From the NCBI GenBank assembly GCA_029225065.1, contig JAQXVT010000048.1, positions 62,001 through 126,000 on the forward strand: DNA of 64,000 nucleotides. The letters are read 5' to 3'. The notes beneath the pieces were generated by a model that worked only from the letters and a program-made list of their open reading frames with translations, had not been told where the DNA came from and did not search any database. The DNA comes from Lachnospiraceae bacterium (GTDB lineage: Bacteria > Bacillota > Clostridia > Lachnospirales > Lachnospiraceae). Each line of letters starts with the position of its first letter. The stretch's first letter is position 1. Below, piece after piece: positions 1-8,097 of this stretch. The translations under genes and the position numbers were made by a program.

Positions 1-38
1 TATCATATTCTTGCCATTAACTCAAAAGGAGGTTCTTT

Positions 39-767
39 ATGAAACTGATTATCATCCGTCACGGCGATCCCGATTACTCGATCGATTCCCTGACTGAAAA
101 AGGCTGGAAAGAAGCCGAATATCTCGCCGACCGCATTGCAAAGCTCGACGTAAAGCAGTTTTACGTCTCCCCGCGCGGCCGGGCAAAAGACACTGCATCT
201 CTCACTCTCAAAAAAATGAACCGCACCGCGATCGAATGCGAATGGCTGCGGGAATTTGCCCCGGTCATTGACCGTCCGGACCGTCCACAGTCCCCGGTGT
301 GCTGGGACTGGCTTCCGGGTGACTGGACAAAGGAAGAAGATTTTTACCGATATGACCGCTGGGGCGAGGTACCCGCCATGAAAAATGGTCATGTAAAAGA
401 AGAATACGACTGGGTATGCAAAAGCCTCGACGACTTGCTTGCGTCGTACGGCTACGTGCGCGACGGACATCTCTACCGCGCAGAGCAGCCAAATACCGAT
501 ACAATCGTTTTCTTCTGCCATTTCGGGCTTGGCTGCGTCCTGATCAGTCACCTGATCGGTGTCTCACCGATGGTACTCTGGCACGGTCTGTGCGCAGCGC
601 CGACCTCCGTTGCCTCACTCGTGACGGAAGAACGCAGAAAAGGAATTGCAAGCTTCCGGATGGGATACTACGGTGACATTTCTCATCTTTATGTGAAGGA
701 TGAACCGCCTGCGTTCTCCGCACGGTTCTGTGAGTGTTATGACAATGAGGAGGAGCGGCACGACTGA
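39..767 (+). CDS. Histidine phosphatase family protein (phosphoglycerate mutase-like)
   Basis: The 242-residue product opens with the family signature LIIIRHGDPDYS, in which RHG carries the phospho-accepting histidine. A second conserved histidine lies in the FFCHFGLG stretch near residue 167, as expected for branch-1 histidine phosphatases. An AAAGGAGG ribosome binding site eight bases before the ATG fixes the start. Members dephosphorylate small metabolites or proteins; the substrate cannot be read from sequence. It is transcribed towards recJ, and the convergent gap holds two copies of the interspersed repeat. It is a separate gene from the CobC-type phosphatase domain fused to CbiD at 54820..57021, so a role in cobalamin synthesis is not implied. 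Confidence 0.85.
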   Translation: MKLIIIRHGDPDYSIDSLTEKGWKEAEYLADRIAKLDVKQFYVSPRGRAKDTASLTLKKMNRTAIECEWLREFAPVIDRPDRPQSPVCWDWLPGDWTKEEDFYRYDRWGEVPAMKNGHVKEEYDWVCKSLDDLLASYGYVRDGHLYRAEQPNTDTIVFFCHFGLGCVLISHLIGVSPMVLWHGLCAAPTSVASLVTEERRKGIASFRMGYYGDISHLYVKDEPPAFSARFCECYDNEEERHD

Positions 768-885
768 TATTTCAAGGCTGCCTCGCCGCTTGCCTGACTC
801 CAATCAAAGCGAATATTCGCAATTTGCTTTGCAGCTGTTCAGGTCAAAGCAGATATCCGCAATTCGCTTCTCTACTTGCTCAGTT
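768..885 (+). repeat. Interspersed palindromic repeat, copy 1 (two core units)
   Basis: Two related units lie in tandem at about 804-832 and 844-882. Each starts TCAAAGC, has a GATATTCGCAA-like centre and ends in GCTT. The half-sites are inverted, so each can form a short hairpin. The sequence just before (GCCTCGC, TTGCCTGACTC) matches the region flanking copy 2. It fills the space between a convergent phosphatase gene and recJ. Confidence 0.7.
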
Positions 886-894
886 AAAATAGTT

Positions 895-2718
895 TCACCG
901 GAAATGCCGGATCACGATCTGGAGCGTCTTTCTGCCCTGATATTCATTGACGGACGGATAATACGTGACATCCAGCGCGGTTCGGTTTTCTTTTCCCCAG
1001 AAAAGCTTCTGTACTTCGTTTTCCCCGTACTTTTCGATCAGATGACCGCGCAGTACCTCCGGATCCCCAAAATAAAGCGCCTCCATCTGGCAGCCCGTGC
1101 GGTTCATCACCTGCAGCTTTATGGCTCTTGCATTTTTTCCGATCACACGGGCGGATAACAGCTGCAGATTCCGCTCGGCAAAGAGTGGTTTTTCATTTCC
1201 TTTTCCAAACGGCTCCAGAACAGACAATTCTTCGATCAAATGCTCCGAAATATAGTCGATCGGCATCGGCACATCGATCATGACCTTTTCCGCCATGTCA
1301 TCGTCTGTCAGTGTACAGTTTTCGTTTAATCGGTGCCGCATCTCCGAAATCCGGGACTGCTCCAGTGAAAAGCCTGCCGCCATCGGATGACCGCCGAATT
1401 TCAGAAACAGATCCTGGCATTTTACCATCTCCTCAAACATAGAGTATGCCTCAATCGACCGGCCGGAACCCTTTGCCGAGTTCTCCCCGTCCGTCACAAC
1501 AAACGTCGGCTTCCCGTACCGCTCCCGCAGCCGTCCTGCTACGATCCCCGCAATACTCTCATGACAGTGCGGCAGATATACGACCAGCACACGGTCGGAT
1601 TCCTGCGGCCCATCCGGATCATTTTCTTTTTCGATCATTGCAGTTGCCTCTTCTACTGCTTCCAAAGTCAGCTGCTTTCGCTCATCATTAAGTGCTTTTA
1701 ACTGTTCAGCCAGCTGCTGTGCCTGTGTTTCATCCTCTGCAAGAAGCAGACGCAGGGAACGCTTTGCCGTGTCCAGTCTTCCGCTCGCATTGATGCACGG
1801 ACCAAGGATAAAACCGATGTGATAGGACTGAAGCGCGGACGGATCGAGATCATTCGCCTGAATCAGCGCACGCATGCCATAGTTTTCCGTTGTCCGCAGC
1901 CGTTTTAATCCTTCTTTTACCAGAATCCGGTTCTCTCCGTCGAGATCCATCACGTCCCCGACCGTCGCAAATCCGACAAATTCCAGATACTCCTTTGCTT
2001 CCTCCGGGATTCCGAACAGACGGTAAAGCTCACACACAACCTTCCAGGCTACCGCTGCGCCGCACAGCTTTTTGTACAGATACGGGCAGAACGGCTGCTT
2101 AGGATTGACGATCTGATCAGCCGGCGGAAGCAGATATGTGCGCTGCTCTTTCTCGGAAACAACGCGCACCGCATGTTCTTTTCCGTTTTCTTCTTCTCCG
2201 TCCCCGGCAAAAAGCGGCTCATGATGGTCCGTCACCAGTACCGTCATCCCACGCTCTTTTGCATAAGCGATCTCCTCGATCGCCGAAATGCCGTTGTCGC
2301 AGGTCAGAATTGTATCGATTCCCTCCTCCGCAGCATACCGCAGCAGATCGACGTTCAGTCCGTACCCGTCCTTCATTCGATCCGGAATCTCATAATCCAC
2401 GACGGCTCCGCACCTGCTTAGTGCGCGATACAAAATGTATGTGGAATTGACTCCATCGATATCATAATCTCCGATGATCCGGATTTTTTTCTTTTTTGCA
2501 ATCTTTCCCTTCAGAATCTGCGCCGTCTCGGTACAGCCCTTCAGGCTCGCAGGATCGCCAAGCCTGGCAAGGGATCCGTGAAGATATTCATCGACTGCCG
2601 CGTCTCCAATCACATCGCGGTTGCGGATCAGCCGTGCCGTCACCTGATCGACCCCGAATTTTGTGGCAATTGCCTGAAAATCTGCTTTTTTCGCCGCAAC
2701 AAACCATTTTTCTTTCAT
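895..2718 (-). CDS. recJ: Single-stranded-DNA-specific exonuclease RecJ
   Basis: This 607-residue protein is a DHH-superfamily 5'-3' exonuclease acting on single-stranded DNA in recombination and repair. Visible motifs in order: GDYDIDGVNST (motif I, metal-binding aspartates), TCDNGIS, VTDHHEPL (the DHH motif), then the DHHA1 motif FGGHPMAAGFS near residue 450, and a C-terminal OB-like region. A charged insertion rich in Glu/Lys follows the DHH motif (about residues 172-190). Length is within the RecJ range. It is the last gene after scfA-scfB-secDF on this strand, but a 264-base gap with a long repeat element separates it from secDF, so co-transcription is uncertain. Confidence 0.93.
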   Translation of the reverse strand: MKEKWFVAAKKADFQAIATKFGVDQVTARLIRNRDVIGDAAVDEYLHGSLARLGDPASLKGCTETAQILKGKIAKKKKIRIIGDYDIDGVNSTYILYRALSRCGAVVDYEIPDRMKDGYGLNVDLLRYAAEEGIDTILTCDNGISAIEEIAYAKERGMTVLVTDHHEPLFAGDGEEENGKEHAVRVVSEKEQRTYLLPPADQIVNPKQPFCPYLYKKLCGAAVAWKVVCELYRLFGIPEEAKEYLEFVGFATVGDVMDLDGENRILVKEGLKRLRTTENYGMRALIQANDLDPSALQSYHIGFILGPCINASGRLDTAKRSLRLLLAEDETQAQQLAEQLKALNDERKQLTLEAVEEATAMIEKENDPDGPQESDRVLVVYLPHCHESIAGIVAGRLRERYGKPTFVVTDGENSAKGSGRSIEAYSMFEEMVKCQDLFLKFGGHPMAAGFSLEQSRISEMRHRLNENCTLTDDDMAEKVMIDVPMPIDYISEHLIEELSVLEPFGKGNEKPLFAERNLQLLSARVIGKNARAIKLQVMNRTGCQMEALYFGDPEVLRGHLIEKYGENEVQKLFWGKENRTALDVTYYPSVNEYQGRKTLQIVIRHFR

Positions 2719-2756
2719 ACGTACACTCCGATTTGTCTCTTTTTTTCTTCGTCAGG

Positions 2757-2940
2757 CAAATTGCCTGACTCAAGTCAAAGCGGATATTCGCAATCCGCTT
2801 CGCTACTTGCCCATAATCACCATCATGAGTGAGTTTATCTTACTTATGATACAAGCAAGTCCCTACCCACTGCTTATTGCTCCGCGCAGCCTCGCAGGGG
2901 ACTTGCCTGATTCGATTAAAAAGCGAAGCGGACCGCCGCA
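2757..2940 (+). repeat. Interspersed palindromic repeat, copy 2 (long form)
   Basis: The core at 2775-2813 contains the perfect inverted repeat AAGCGGAT, 7-base spacer, ATCCGCTT. It is followed by about 100 bases including TTATGATACA and CACTGCTTATTGCTCC, both shared with copy 4. A second inverted pair, GCAAGTCCC at 2855-2863 and GGGACTTGC at 2898-2906, could form a larger hairpin. A new partial core begins after 2906 (TTGCCTGATTCG). It lies between secDF and recJ, both minus strand. Confidence 0.75.
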
Positions 2941-2982
2941 TTTTTTTCTGCAGCAGCCCGCTCTCTATTTTGCTGTTACTTT

Positions 2983-5130
2983 TTATTTTGCTGTCTTTTT
3001 ATCGGAATGTCTCTTCATCAGATACCACAGAACACCTGTGATGCACACTGATGAATATCCGCCGGCGATAACGCCAACCATCAGCGGAAGGGAGAACTCC
3101 TTAATCGTAGCCACACCGAGAATGTAGAGAACTGCAACCATGACAAAGGTCGTGAAGGAAGTATAGATACTTCTTGTCAGTGTCTCTGTGATACTTGTGT
3201 TTACGACATCCTCGATCGCTGCATTCTTCATACCTGCCAGATTCTCACGGATACGGTCGAAGATAACGATTGTCGCGTTGATCGAATATCCGACGATCGT
3301 CAGCATGCAGGCGATAAACGTATTTCCGACGGAGATCCGCACGATCGCATAGCATGCAAATACGACCAGAACATCATGCATCAGAGCGATGACCGCACTT
3401 CCTGCAAAACGGATATCCTTGAACCGGAACCAGATATAGATCAGGATACAGATCGCTGCTACAATTACGGCAACAACCGCATCTTGCCTCATCTCGTTGC
3501 TGACCGTTGAAGAAATCGTCTCAAATGTAATAGCTTTCTCCTCGATGCCATACGCATCCTGAAGTGCCTTGGATATCTGCTCTCTCTCATCGAGCGAAAG
3601 CACACGGGTCTTGATGTAAACATCATTCGTGCCTGCGACCTTCTGTGTCTGGATCTCTGCGTCACCGGTCACGTTCTGGAACAGCGGTTTGACATCTGAA
3701 TCCAGCTGTGAAATTGAAAGATCCTCGTTAAAGCTAACGCTTGTGGATGTACCTCCACGAAAATCCATGCTCAGGTTGAGGATGCCGTTTCCGGCTGCGG
3801 AATTGATTCCCATTGCTACCGGGCCAGAAAGCAGAACAACCAGTGAAATTGCGAAAGTAATGTGCCATTTTCCAACAAAGTTGATCGCCTTTCTCATTTT
3901 TGCCTTTCCGTAATACTTCTCATCCTTAAAGCCAAGTGCATAGAATGACTTAATCAGGAGACGTGAGATTACCAGTGCGGTAAACATGGAAAGAACAATA
4001 CCAAGTGCCAGCGTCTGTGCAAATCCCTTTACACTTCCGGTACCCATCATATTCAGCACGAATGCTGCAATCAGGGTTGTGATGTTGCCGTCCAGAATTG
4101 CAGAAAGTGCTTTTTTGAAACCGCTCTGGATCGCACCCTGTACAGAAATTCCCGCCGTAATTTCCTCGCGGATACGGGCATAGATAATAACGTTTGCATC
4201 CACCGCCATACCAATGGAAAGAATGATACCTGCGATACCCGGCAGCGTCAGAGTCAGATCGAACGCGTTCAGGGTCAGAAGCATCAGAAGTGTGTAAATA
4301 ATCAGTGCGATACCTGCGCAGATACCCGGCAGTGCATAGACAAAGATCATAAAGATGATGACAATTGCAAGACCGATTGCACCTGCGATCAAACTCGTCC
4401 GGATCGCATTCTCACCAAGCTGTGCGCCGACTACGTTGGAACGAATCTCGGTCAGTTCAAGGGAAAGGGAACCGATACGGATCGAAGAAGCCAGATTCTG
4501 TGCCTCCTCTGCATTTGCCATACCGGAAATGATTGCGGTACCGCCGGTGATCGCTTCATTGACACGCGGTGCGCTGATGACATTGTCATCGTAAACGATC
4601 TGGATGACATTTCCGACATTCTCACTCGTTGCATCTGCGAATGCCTTTGTACCATCTTCGGTCAGCTCCAGCTGTACGACGAACTCACGGTTGCCCATGC
4701 TGTCCTGCTGCTGCTTTGCCTCTGCGTTTGCAACCTGATTACCGGTCAGGACAACGGTACCGTCCGTCAAACGAAACTCCAGAGAACCCGGCTTGCCAAG
4801 CTCTTCCAGGATTGCATTTGCGTCGCTCACGCCCGGAATTTCAATGTTGATCCGGTTGGAGCCTTCCTGATAGACCTGCGCCTCGGTACTGTACCCCTGT
4901 ACACGCTGCTGCAGCTTGTAGATTGTGTCGCTCATGTCTTCCGCAGACGGATCTTCATCTCCGGAAGCCTCATAGGTGATGCTGACACCACCGGAAAGGT
5001 CCAGGCCGAGAATGATGTTTCTCATCGCGCCCGTACCCGTCTTGCCAATACCGATCGTTACCGTATATGCCAGGAAAATGGTGATAACGGCCAGCAAGCC
5101 AAGACTGATTTTTGCCTTTTTCTTGTTCAT
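2983..5130 (-). CDS. secDF: Protein translocase subunit SecDF (fused)
   Basis: The 715-residue polypeptide joins SecD and SecF, the proton-driven membrane subunits that help Sec-dependent export. It starts with a hydrophobic segment right after MNKKKAK, has a periplasmic-type P1 region with the SecD-like GLDLSGGVSITYEA and IEIPGVSDANA motifs, and then the SecD membrane block with DANVIIYARIREE. SecF begins near residue 420 with MDFRGGTSTSVSF and contains ATIVIFDRIREN. Fused SecDF of this length is known from Bacillus. It follows scfB by 23 bases, so the SCIFF maturase and SecDF are very probably co-transcribed. Confidence 0.95.
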   Translation of the reverse strand: MNKKKAKISLGLLAVITIFLAYTVTIGIGKTGTGAMRNIILGLDLSGGVSITYEASGDEDPSAEDMSDTIYKLQQRVQGYSTEAQVYQEGSNRINIEIPGVSDANAILEELGKPGSLEFRLTDGTVVLTGNQVANAEAKQQQDSMGNREFVVQLELTEDGTKAFADATSENVGNVIQIVYDDNVISAPRVNEAITGGTAIISGMANAEEAQNLASSIRIGSLSLELTEIRSNVVGAQLGENAIRTSLIAGAIGLAIVIIFMIFVYALPGICAGIALIIYTLLMLLTLNAFDLTLTLPGIAGIILSIGMAVDANVIIYARIREEITAGISVQGAIQSGFKKALSAILDGNITTLIAAFVLNMMGTGSVKGFAQTLALGIVLSMFTALVISRLLIKSFYALGFKDEKYYGKAKMRKAINFVGKWHITFAISLVVLLSGPVAMGINSAAGNGILNLSMDFRGGTSTSVSFNEDLSISQLDSDVKPLFQNVTGDAEIQTQKVAGTNDVYIKTRVLSLDEREQISKALQDAYGIEEKAITFETISSTVSNEMRQDAVVAVIVAAICILIYIWFRFKDIRFAGSAVIALMHDVLVVFACYAIVRISVGNTFIACMLTIVGYSINATIVIFDRIRENLAGMKNAAIEDVVNTSITETLTRSIYTSFTTFVMVAVLYILGVATIKEFSLPLMVGVIAGGYSSVCITGVLWYLMKRHSDKKTAK

Positions 5131-5153
5131 GATCTTCTCCTTTTGTTCTATTT

Positions 5154-6521
5154 TTACTGCTGCTCAGCGTCAGCGAGCGCAGCCTTGATCATGATCGCGC
5201 ACTCAACCCGCTTTCTCTGAAGCTCACAGCCAAGATCGTAAGCATCCTGAATCGTTCCGTGGAAGTTGTACGAATTTGCCGCACAGCCGCCGCTGCAGTA
5301 GAATTTTGCAAAACAGTTTCTGCATTTTTCTTTCGTATAGACGTTGCAGCACTTGAACTCATCGACGATATCTTTCCGGACGATACCCTCGTCCACATTT
5401 CCCATCAGGTACTTTTCCTGTCCGACAAACTGATGGCACGGGTAAAGATCGCCCCACGGGGTCACTGCCAGGTATTCGGTACCTGAGCCGCAGCCGGAAA
5501 GGCGCTTATAAACGCACGGGCCTCCGGTCAGATCGATCATAAAATGGAAGAACGTAAAGCCTCTGCCTTCCTTTTCCCGTTTTACCATCTCTGCTGCAAG
5601 GCGGTCATACTCGGAAAAAATCTTCGGAAGATCCTCCTCCTTCAGCGCATACTCCTCGGTATCCGCTGCAACCACCGGCTCGACGGAGATCTGATCGAAT
5701 CCTTCATCTGCAAAATGAAGTACATCTTCTGCAAAGTCCAGATTGTGATGCGTAAAGGTACCGCGCACGTAATACTGCTTCTGTCCTCTGCTGTCCGCAA
5801 ACTTTTTGAATTTCGGAAGGACAAGATCATAGCTTCCTTTTCCGTTGCGGAACGGACGCATAAAATCATGCACTTCTTTTCTTCCGTCGATACTCAGAAC
5901 GACGTTTGCCATCTCTTTATTGCAGAATTCCATGACTTCATCATTTAAAAGTACGCCGTTTGTCGTAAGGGTGAAGCGGAACTTCTTATCATGAATTTTC
6001 TCCTGCTCCCGCCCATATGTAACGAGATCCTTCACGACCTGCCAGTTCATCAGCGGTTCTCCGCCAAAGAAGTCAACTTCCAGGTTGTGGCGATTGCCGG
6101 AATTGGCAATCAGGAAATCCAGCGCCTTTTTGCCGACCTCAAAGCTCATCAGAGCACGGCGGCCATGGTACTCTCCCTCTTCTGCGAAACAGTACTTACA
6201 GGCAAGGTTGCAGTCGTGCGCGATGTGCAGGCACAGTGCTTTCACAACAGTCGGACGTGCCTTGTAATCAAAGATGGCTTTTTCATAAATATCTTCTGTA
6301 AAGAGTACCCCTGCTTCTTTGAGCTCCCGGCACTCCTCCAGTGCTTCTTTTATCTCTTCCTCCGGATATGTCTCCTTCAGCTGTGCGGCCGTTTCCTCCT
6401 CGGTCTTACCGCTATCCAGCAGCGCAATGGCATCGTACACAAGGTCATCAACCACATGTACGGAACCACTGTTCACATCCAGCACGATGTTATATCCATT
6501 ATTTTTATACTGATGGATCAC
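5154..6521 (-). CDS. scfB: SCIFF peptide maturase, radical SAM/SPASM protein
   Basis: The 455-residue enzyme is predicted to install thioether cross-links in the SCIFF peptide encoded just upstream. Residues 1-75 look like a PqqD-type peptide-recognition domain. The radical SAM cluster motif is CxxxCxxC at Cys104, Cys108 and Cys111. The C-terminal third is a cysteine-rich SPASM region (CGSG, YPCHQF, KCRNCFAKFYCSGGC) for auxiliary 4Fe-4S clusters. The start is GTG, seven bases after GAGAGGAG. Homologues (Tte1186, CteB) are established to make Cys-to-Thr-type thioethers. Placement next to scfA and secDF is the usual clostridial arrangement. Confidence 0.95.
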   Translation of the reverse strand: MIHQYKNNGYNIVLDVNSGSVHVVDDLVYDAIALLDSGKTEEETAAQLKETYPEEEIKEALEECRELKEAGVLFTEDIYEKAIFDYKARPTVVKALCLHIAHDCNLACKYCFAEEGEYHGRRALMSFEVGKKALDFLIANSGNRHNLEVDFFGGEPLMNWQVVKDLVTYGREQEKIHDKKFRFTLTTNGVLLNDEVMEFCNKEMANVVLSIDGRKEVHDFMRPFRNGKGSYDLVLPKFKKFADSRGQKQYYVRGTFTHHNLDFAEDVLHFADEGFDQISVEPVVAADTEEYALKEEDLPKIFSEYDRLAAEMVKREKEGRGFTFFHFMIDLTGGPCVYKRLSGCGSGTEYLAVTPWGDLYPCHQFVGQEKYLMGNVDEGIVRKDIVDEFKCCNVYTKEKCRNCFAKFYCSGGCAANSYNFHGTIQDAYDLGCELQRKRVECAIMIKAALADAEQQ

Positions 6522-6548
6522 ATCAAAACTCCTCTCTTTTGCTCACAT

Positions 6549-6582
6549 AAAAAAACCTGATACCCGAACTTCTGATATCAGG
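6549..6582 (-). terminator. Intrinsic terminator/attenuator between scfA and scfB
   Basis: Read on the minus strand, CCTGATA and TATCAGG form a 7-bp stem with a 13-base loop followed directly by seven T. It sits 84 bases after the scfA stop and 27 bases before the scfB GTG. Since scfB has no obvious promoter of its own, partial read-through would give far more peptide mRNA than maturase mRNA. Confidence 0.75.
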
Positions 6583-6665
6583 CAGTGATTTTTAGTCCCG
6601 GTATTTCCCGGCGATAAAGGATAAGCAGCGAAGCATCTCCGCTGCCTATCTCCATACTGCTTTGC

Positions 6666-6806
6666 TTATTTATGCTCGCAGGTCTGATTTCCTACGGTGC
6701 AGGATGTCTTACATGCTGACTGGCAGGATGTCTGGCACTCGCCGCAGCCGCCCTTTTTCAGTGTGTTCTGTAAAGATTTGGTATTCAGGGTCTTAATATG
6801 CTTCAT
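6666..6806 (-). CDS. scfA: SCIFF (six-cysteine) ribosomal peptide precursor
   Basis: This 46-residue peptide has the hallmark of the family: a short basic leader (MKHIKTLNTKSLQ) followed by six cysteines at residues 21, 24, 28, 32, 36 and 43. Threonines or serines are interleaved (QTSC, KTSC), which supplies thioether partners. An AGGAGG at 6815-6820 lies eight bases before the ATG. The gene is followed by an intrinsic terminator and then by scfB. SCIFF peptides are strongly conserved across Clostridia and belong to the ranthipeptides; their biological role is not settled. I see no dedicated exporter or leader peptidase nearby other than SecDF. Confidence 0.95.
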   Translation of the reverse strand: MKHIKTLNTKSLQNTLKKGGCGECQTSCQSACKTSCTVGNQTCEHK

Positions 6807-6872
6807 ATCTCTGTCCTCCTTATCGGTTATTCACAGCAAATGGGATTCCTTTCCCTTTTTGCTCTGCTTGCT

Positions 6873-6901
6873 ATTGTAGCACAGAATTTTCAAAAATAAA
6901 A
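6873..6901 (-). promoter_or_regulatory. Probable scfA promoter (extended -10)
   Basis: On the minus strand TGCTACAAT gives a TG-extended -10 (TACAAT at 6873-6878). At 17 bases upstream only a weak TTTTAT stands for the -35. The transcript would have a leader of about 60 bases before scfA. Confidence 0.55.
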
Positions 6902-6917
6902 GAGAAAGATGAAAAAA

Positions 6918-6946
6918 TTGCGGAGAACTGTTTTCCCTGTTATACT
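6918..6946 (+). promoter_or_regulatory. Promoter of the SGNH hydrolase gene
   Basis: TTGCGG at 6918-6923 and TATACT at 6941-6946 are 17 bases apart and lie 38 bases before the start codon at 6985. It is back to back with the scfA promoter. Confidence 0.65.
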
Positions 6947-6984
6947 ATTGATAATGATAATATCTTAACCCTTTGGAGGTTCTC

Positions 6985-7923
6985 ATGAAGATTCTTTTTC
7001 TTGGCGCAAGCAACACAGACTGTGACCACTGCTTTTCCGAAGACAATCTCGGATATGGATATGTGAAAATGGTGCATGATTTATTACAGACAGCACAGAA
7101 GAACATCCCATCGAAAATATCACTATCCGCTGCGGATTGCTCATTGCAAATCCATGCAGGTCATTCAGGTACGCCCAGCAGCTTACCAAAAGGAGTCTGT
7201 ACTTCTACTATCATAATAAATGGCGGCACAGACGGTTTTACCTTTCCGCGCATCTATCGAAAATGGGAGCAAAACTGGAAAGGAACTGCCTTCGATGCCG
7301 TGTTTATCCTTGGCGGCATCAATGAGGTCGGTGCGCTGATGGATTCCGGTATGGACGAAACATCACACAGGGAACTGTTACAGCATTCTGCAGATGCACT
7401 TTCCTCCTTGCTTGCCAGTCTTTCTGTCTCTGGCTGCCCGCAGATTTTTGTACTGGAACCGTTTTTATTTGATACGCCAGAGTATCTGAAAAGCTGGATG
7501 GAGACGTTGGAAGAAGTACGGGAAATGATCCGGCAGACGGTGGCATCGCATCGCGGAAATATACTGTCAGTATCCGACTTATCTTCGAATTCTGAATTTC
7601 CTGTACATTTTGATCGCATAACAAAATCTGTTCTGCCTGCATTTTTCAGTTTACGTACTGATTCTGGTTTCCATGCGACTCCCGATCATATGTCTGCCGA
7701 TATCTCTCGGATTCAAACTGTTCAAAATAGTTTCTGCCGCGTCCATCTGCTTCCAACACAGCCGCTTCTTGACGACGCGGTACAAAAGGCCGAAATCTCA
7801 GAGATCACAAAAGACGGGATTCATCTCGCACAGGAGGGACACCGCGTACTCGCAGAAATGATCGTAAATCTTATCGATACAATGAACACTGCGAGGCGGA
7901 TTGCGAATGTGAATAACTGCTGA
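6985..7923 (+). CDS. SGNH/GDSL hydrolase family protein
   Basis: The 312-residue protein begins MKILFLGASNTDCD, a GDSL-like block I with the nucleophile serine in GASNTD. Block III appears as FILGGINEVG (conserved Gly and Asn), and the C-terminal block V as KDGIHLAQEGH, with Asp and His of the catalytic triad. Such enzymes are esterases or lipases, often deacetylating carbohydrates. No signal peptide is visible, so it is probably cytoplasmic. The ATG at 6985 is preferred because GGAGG precedes it; an in-frame TTG at 6973 overlaps that site. The last residues are encoded by DNA resembling the interspersed repeat. Confidence 0.85.
   Translation: MKILFLGASNTDCDHCFSEDNLGYGYVKMVHDLLQTAQKNIPSKISLSAADCSLQIHAGHSGTPSSLPKGVCTSTIIINGGTDGFTFPRIYRKWEQNWKGTAFDAVFILGGINEVGALMDSGMDETSHRELLQHSADALSSLLASLSVSGCPQIFVLEPFLFDTPEYLKSWMETLEEVREMIRQTVASHRGNILSVSDLSSNSEFPVHFDRITKSVLPAFFSLRTDSGFHATPDHMSADISRIQTVQNSFCRVHLLPTQPLLDDAVQKAEISEITKDGIHLAQEGHRVLAEMIVNLIDTMNTARRIANVNNC
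7893..7912 (-). repeat. Possible degenerate repeat copy at the end of the SGNH gene
   Basis: GCGGATTGCGAAT matches one half of the core palindrome of copies 1-3; the other half is degraded. It overlaps the last codons of the hydrolase gene. A short chance match cannot be excluded. Confidence 0.35.
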
Positions 7924-8001
7924 TCCTCATTCTTAAATATATGGAATGCCTATTGGCATTTGCAGAAAAGCTGAATTTAGCCTCTTCAGACTGACACAAA
8001 A

Positions 8002-8029
8002 GGGCTGACGCACATAAATGCATCAGCCC
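8002..8029. terminator. Bidirectional terminator
   Basis: GGGCTGACGCA and TGCATCAGCCC form a stem with a 6-base loop, followed on the plus strand by ATTTTCTTCTTTTTT and on the minus strand by TTTTGTGT. It separates the convergent SGNH hydrolase and EF-G-like genes. Confidence 0.75.
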
Positions 8030-8097
8030 AATTTTCTTCTTTTTTATACTATATTTTCAGACCCCGCAAATCTTTTTCCACGCACATCCGGGAATCT

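Noticed and set aside
768-885. Repeats considered as a CRISPR array
   Set aside because: Only two tandem units, imperfect and palindromic, with no regular unique spacers and no cas genes; copies are scattered between genes.
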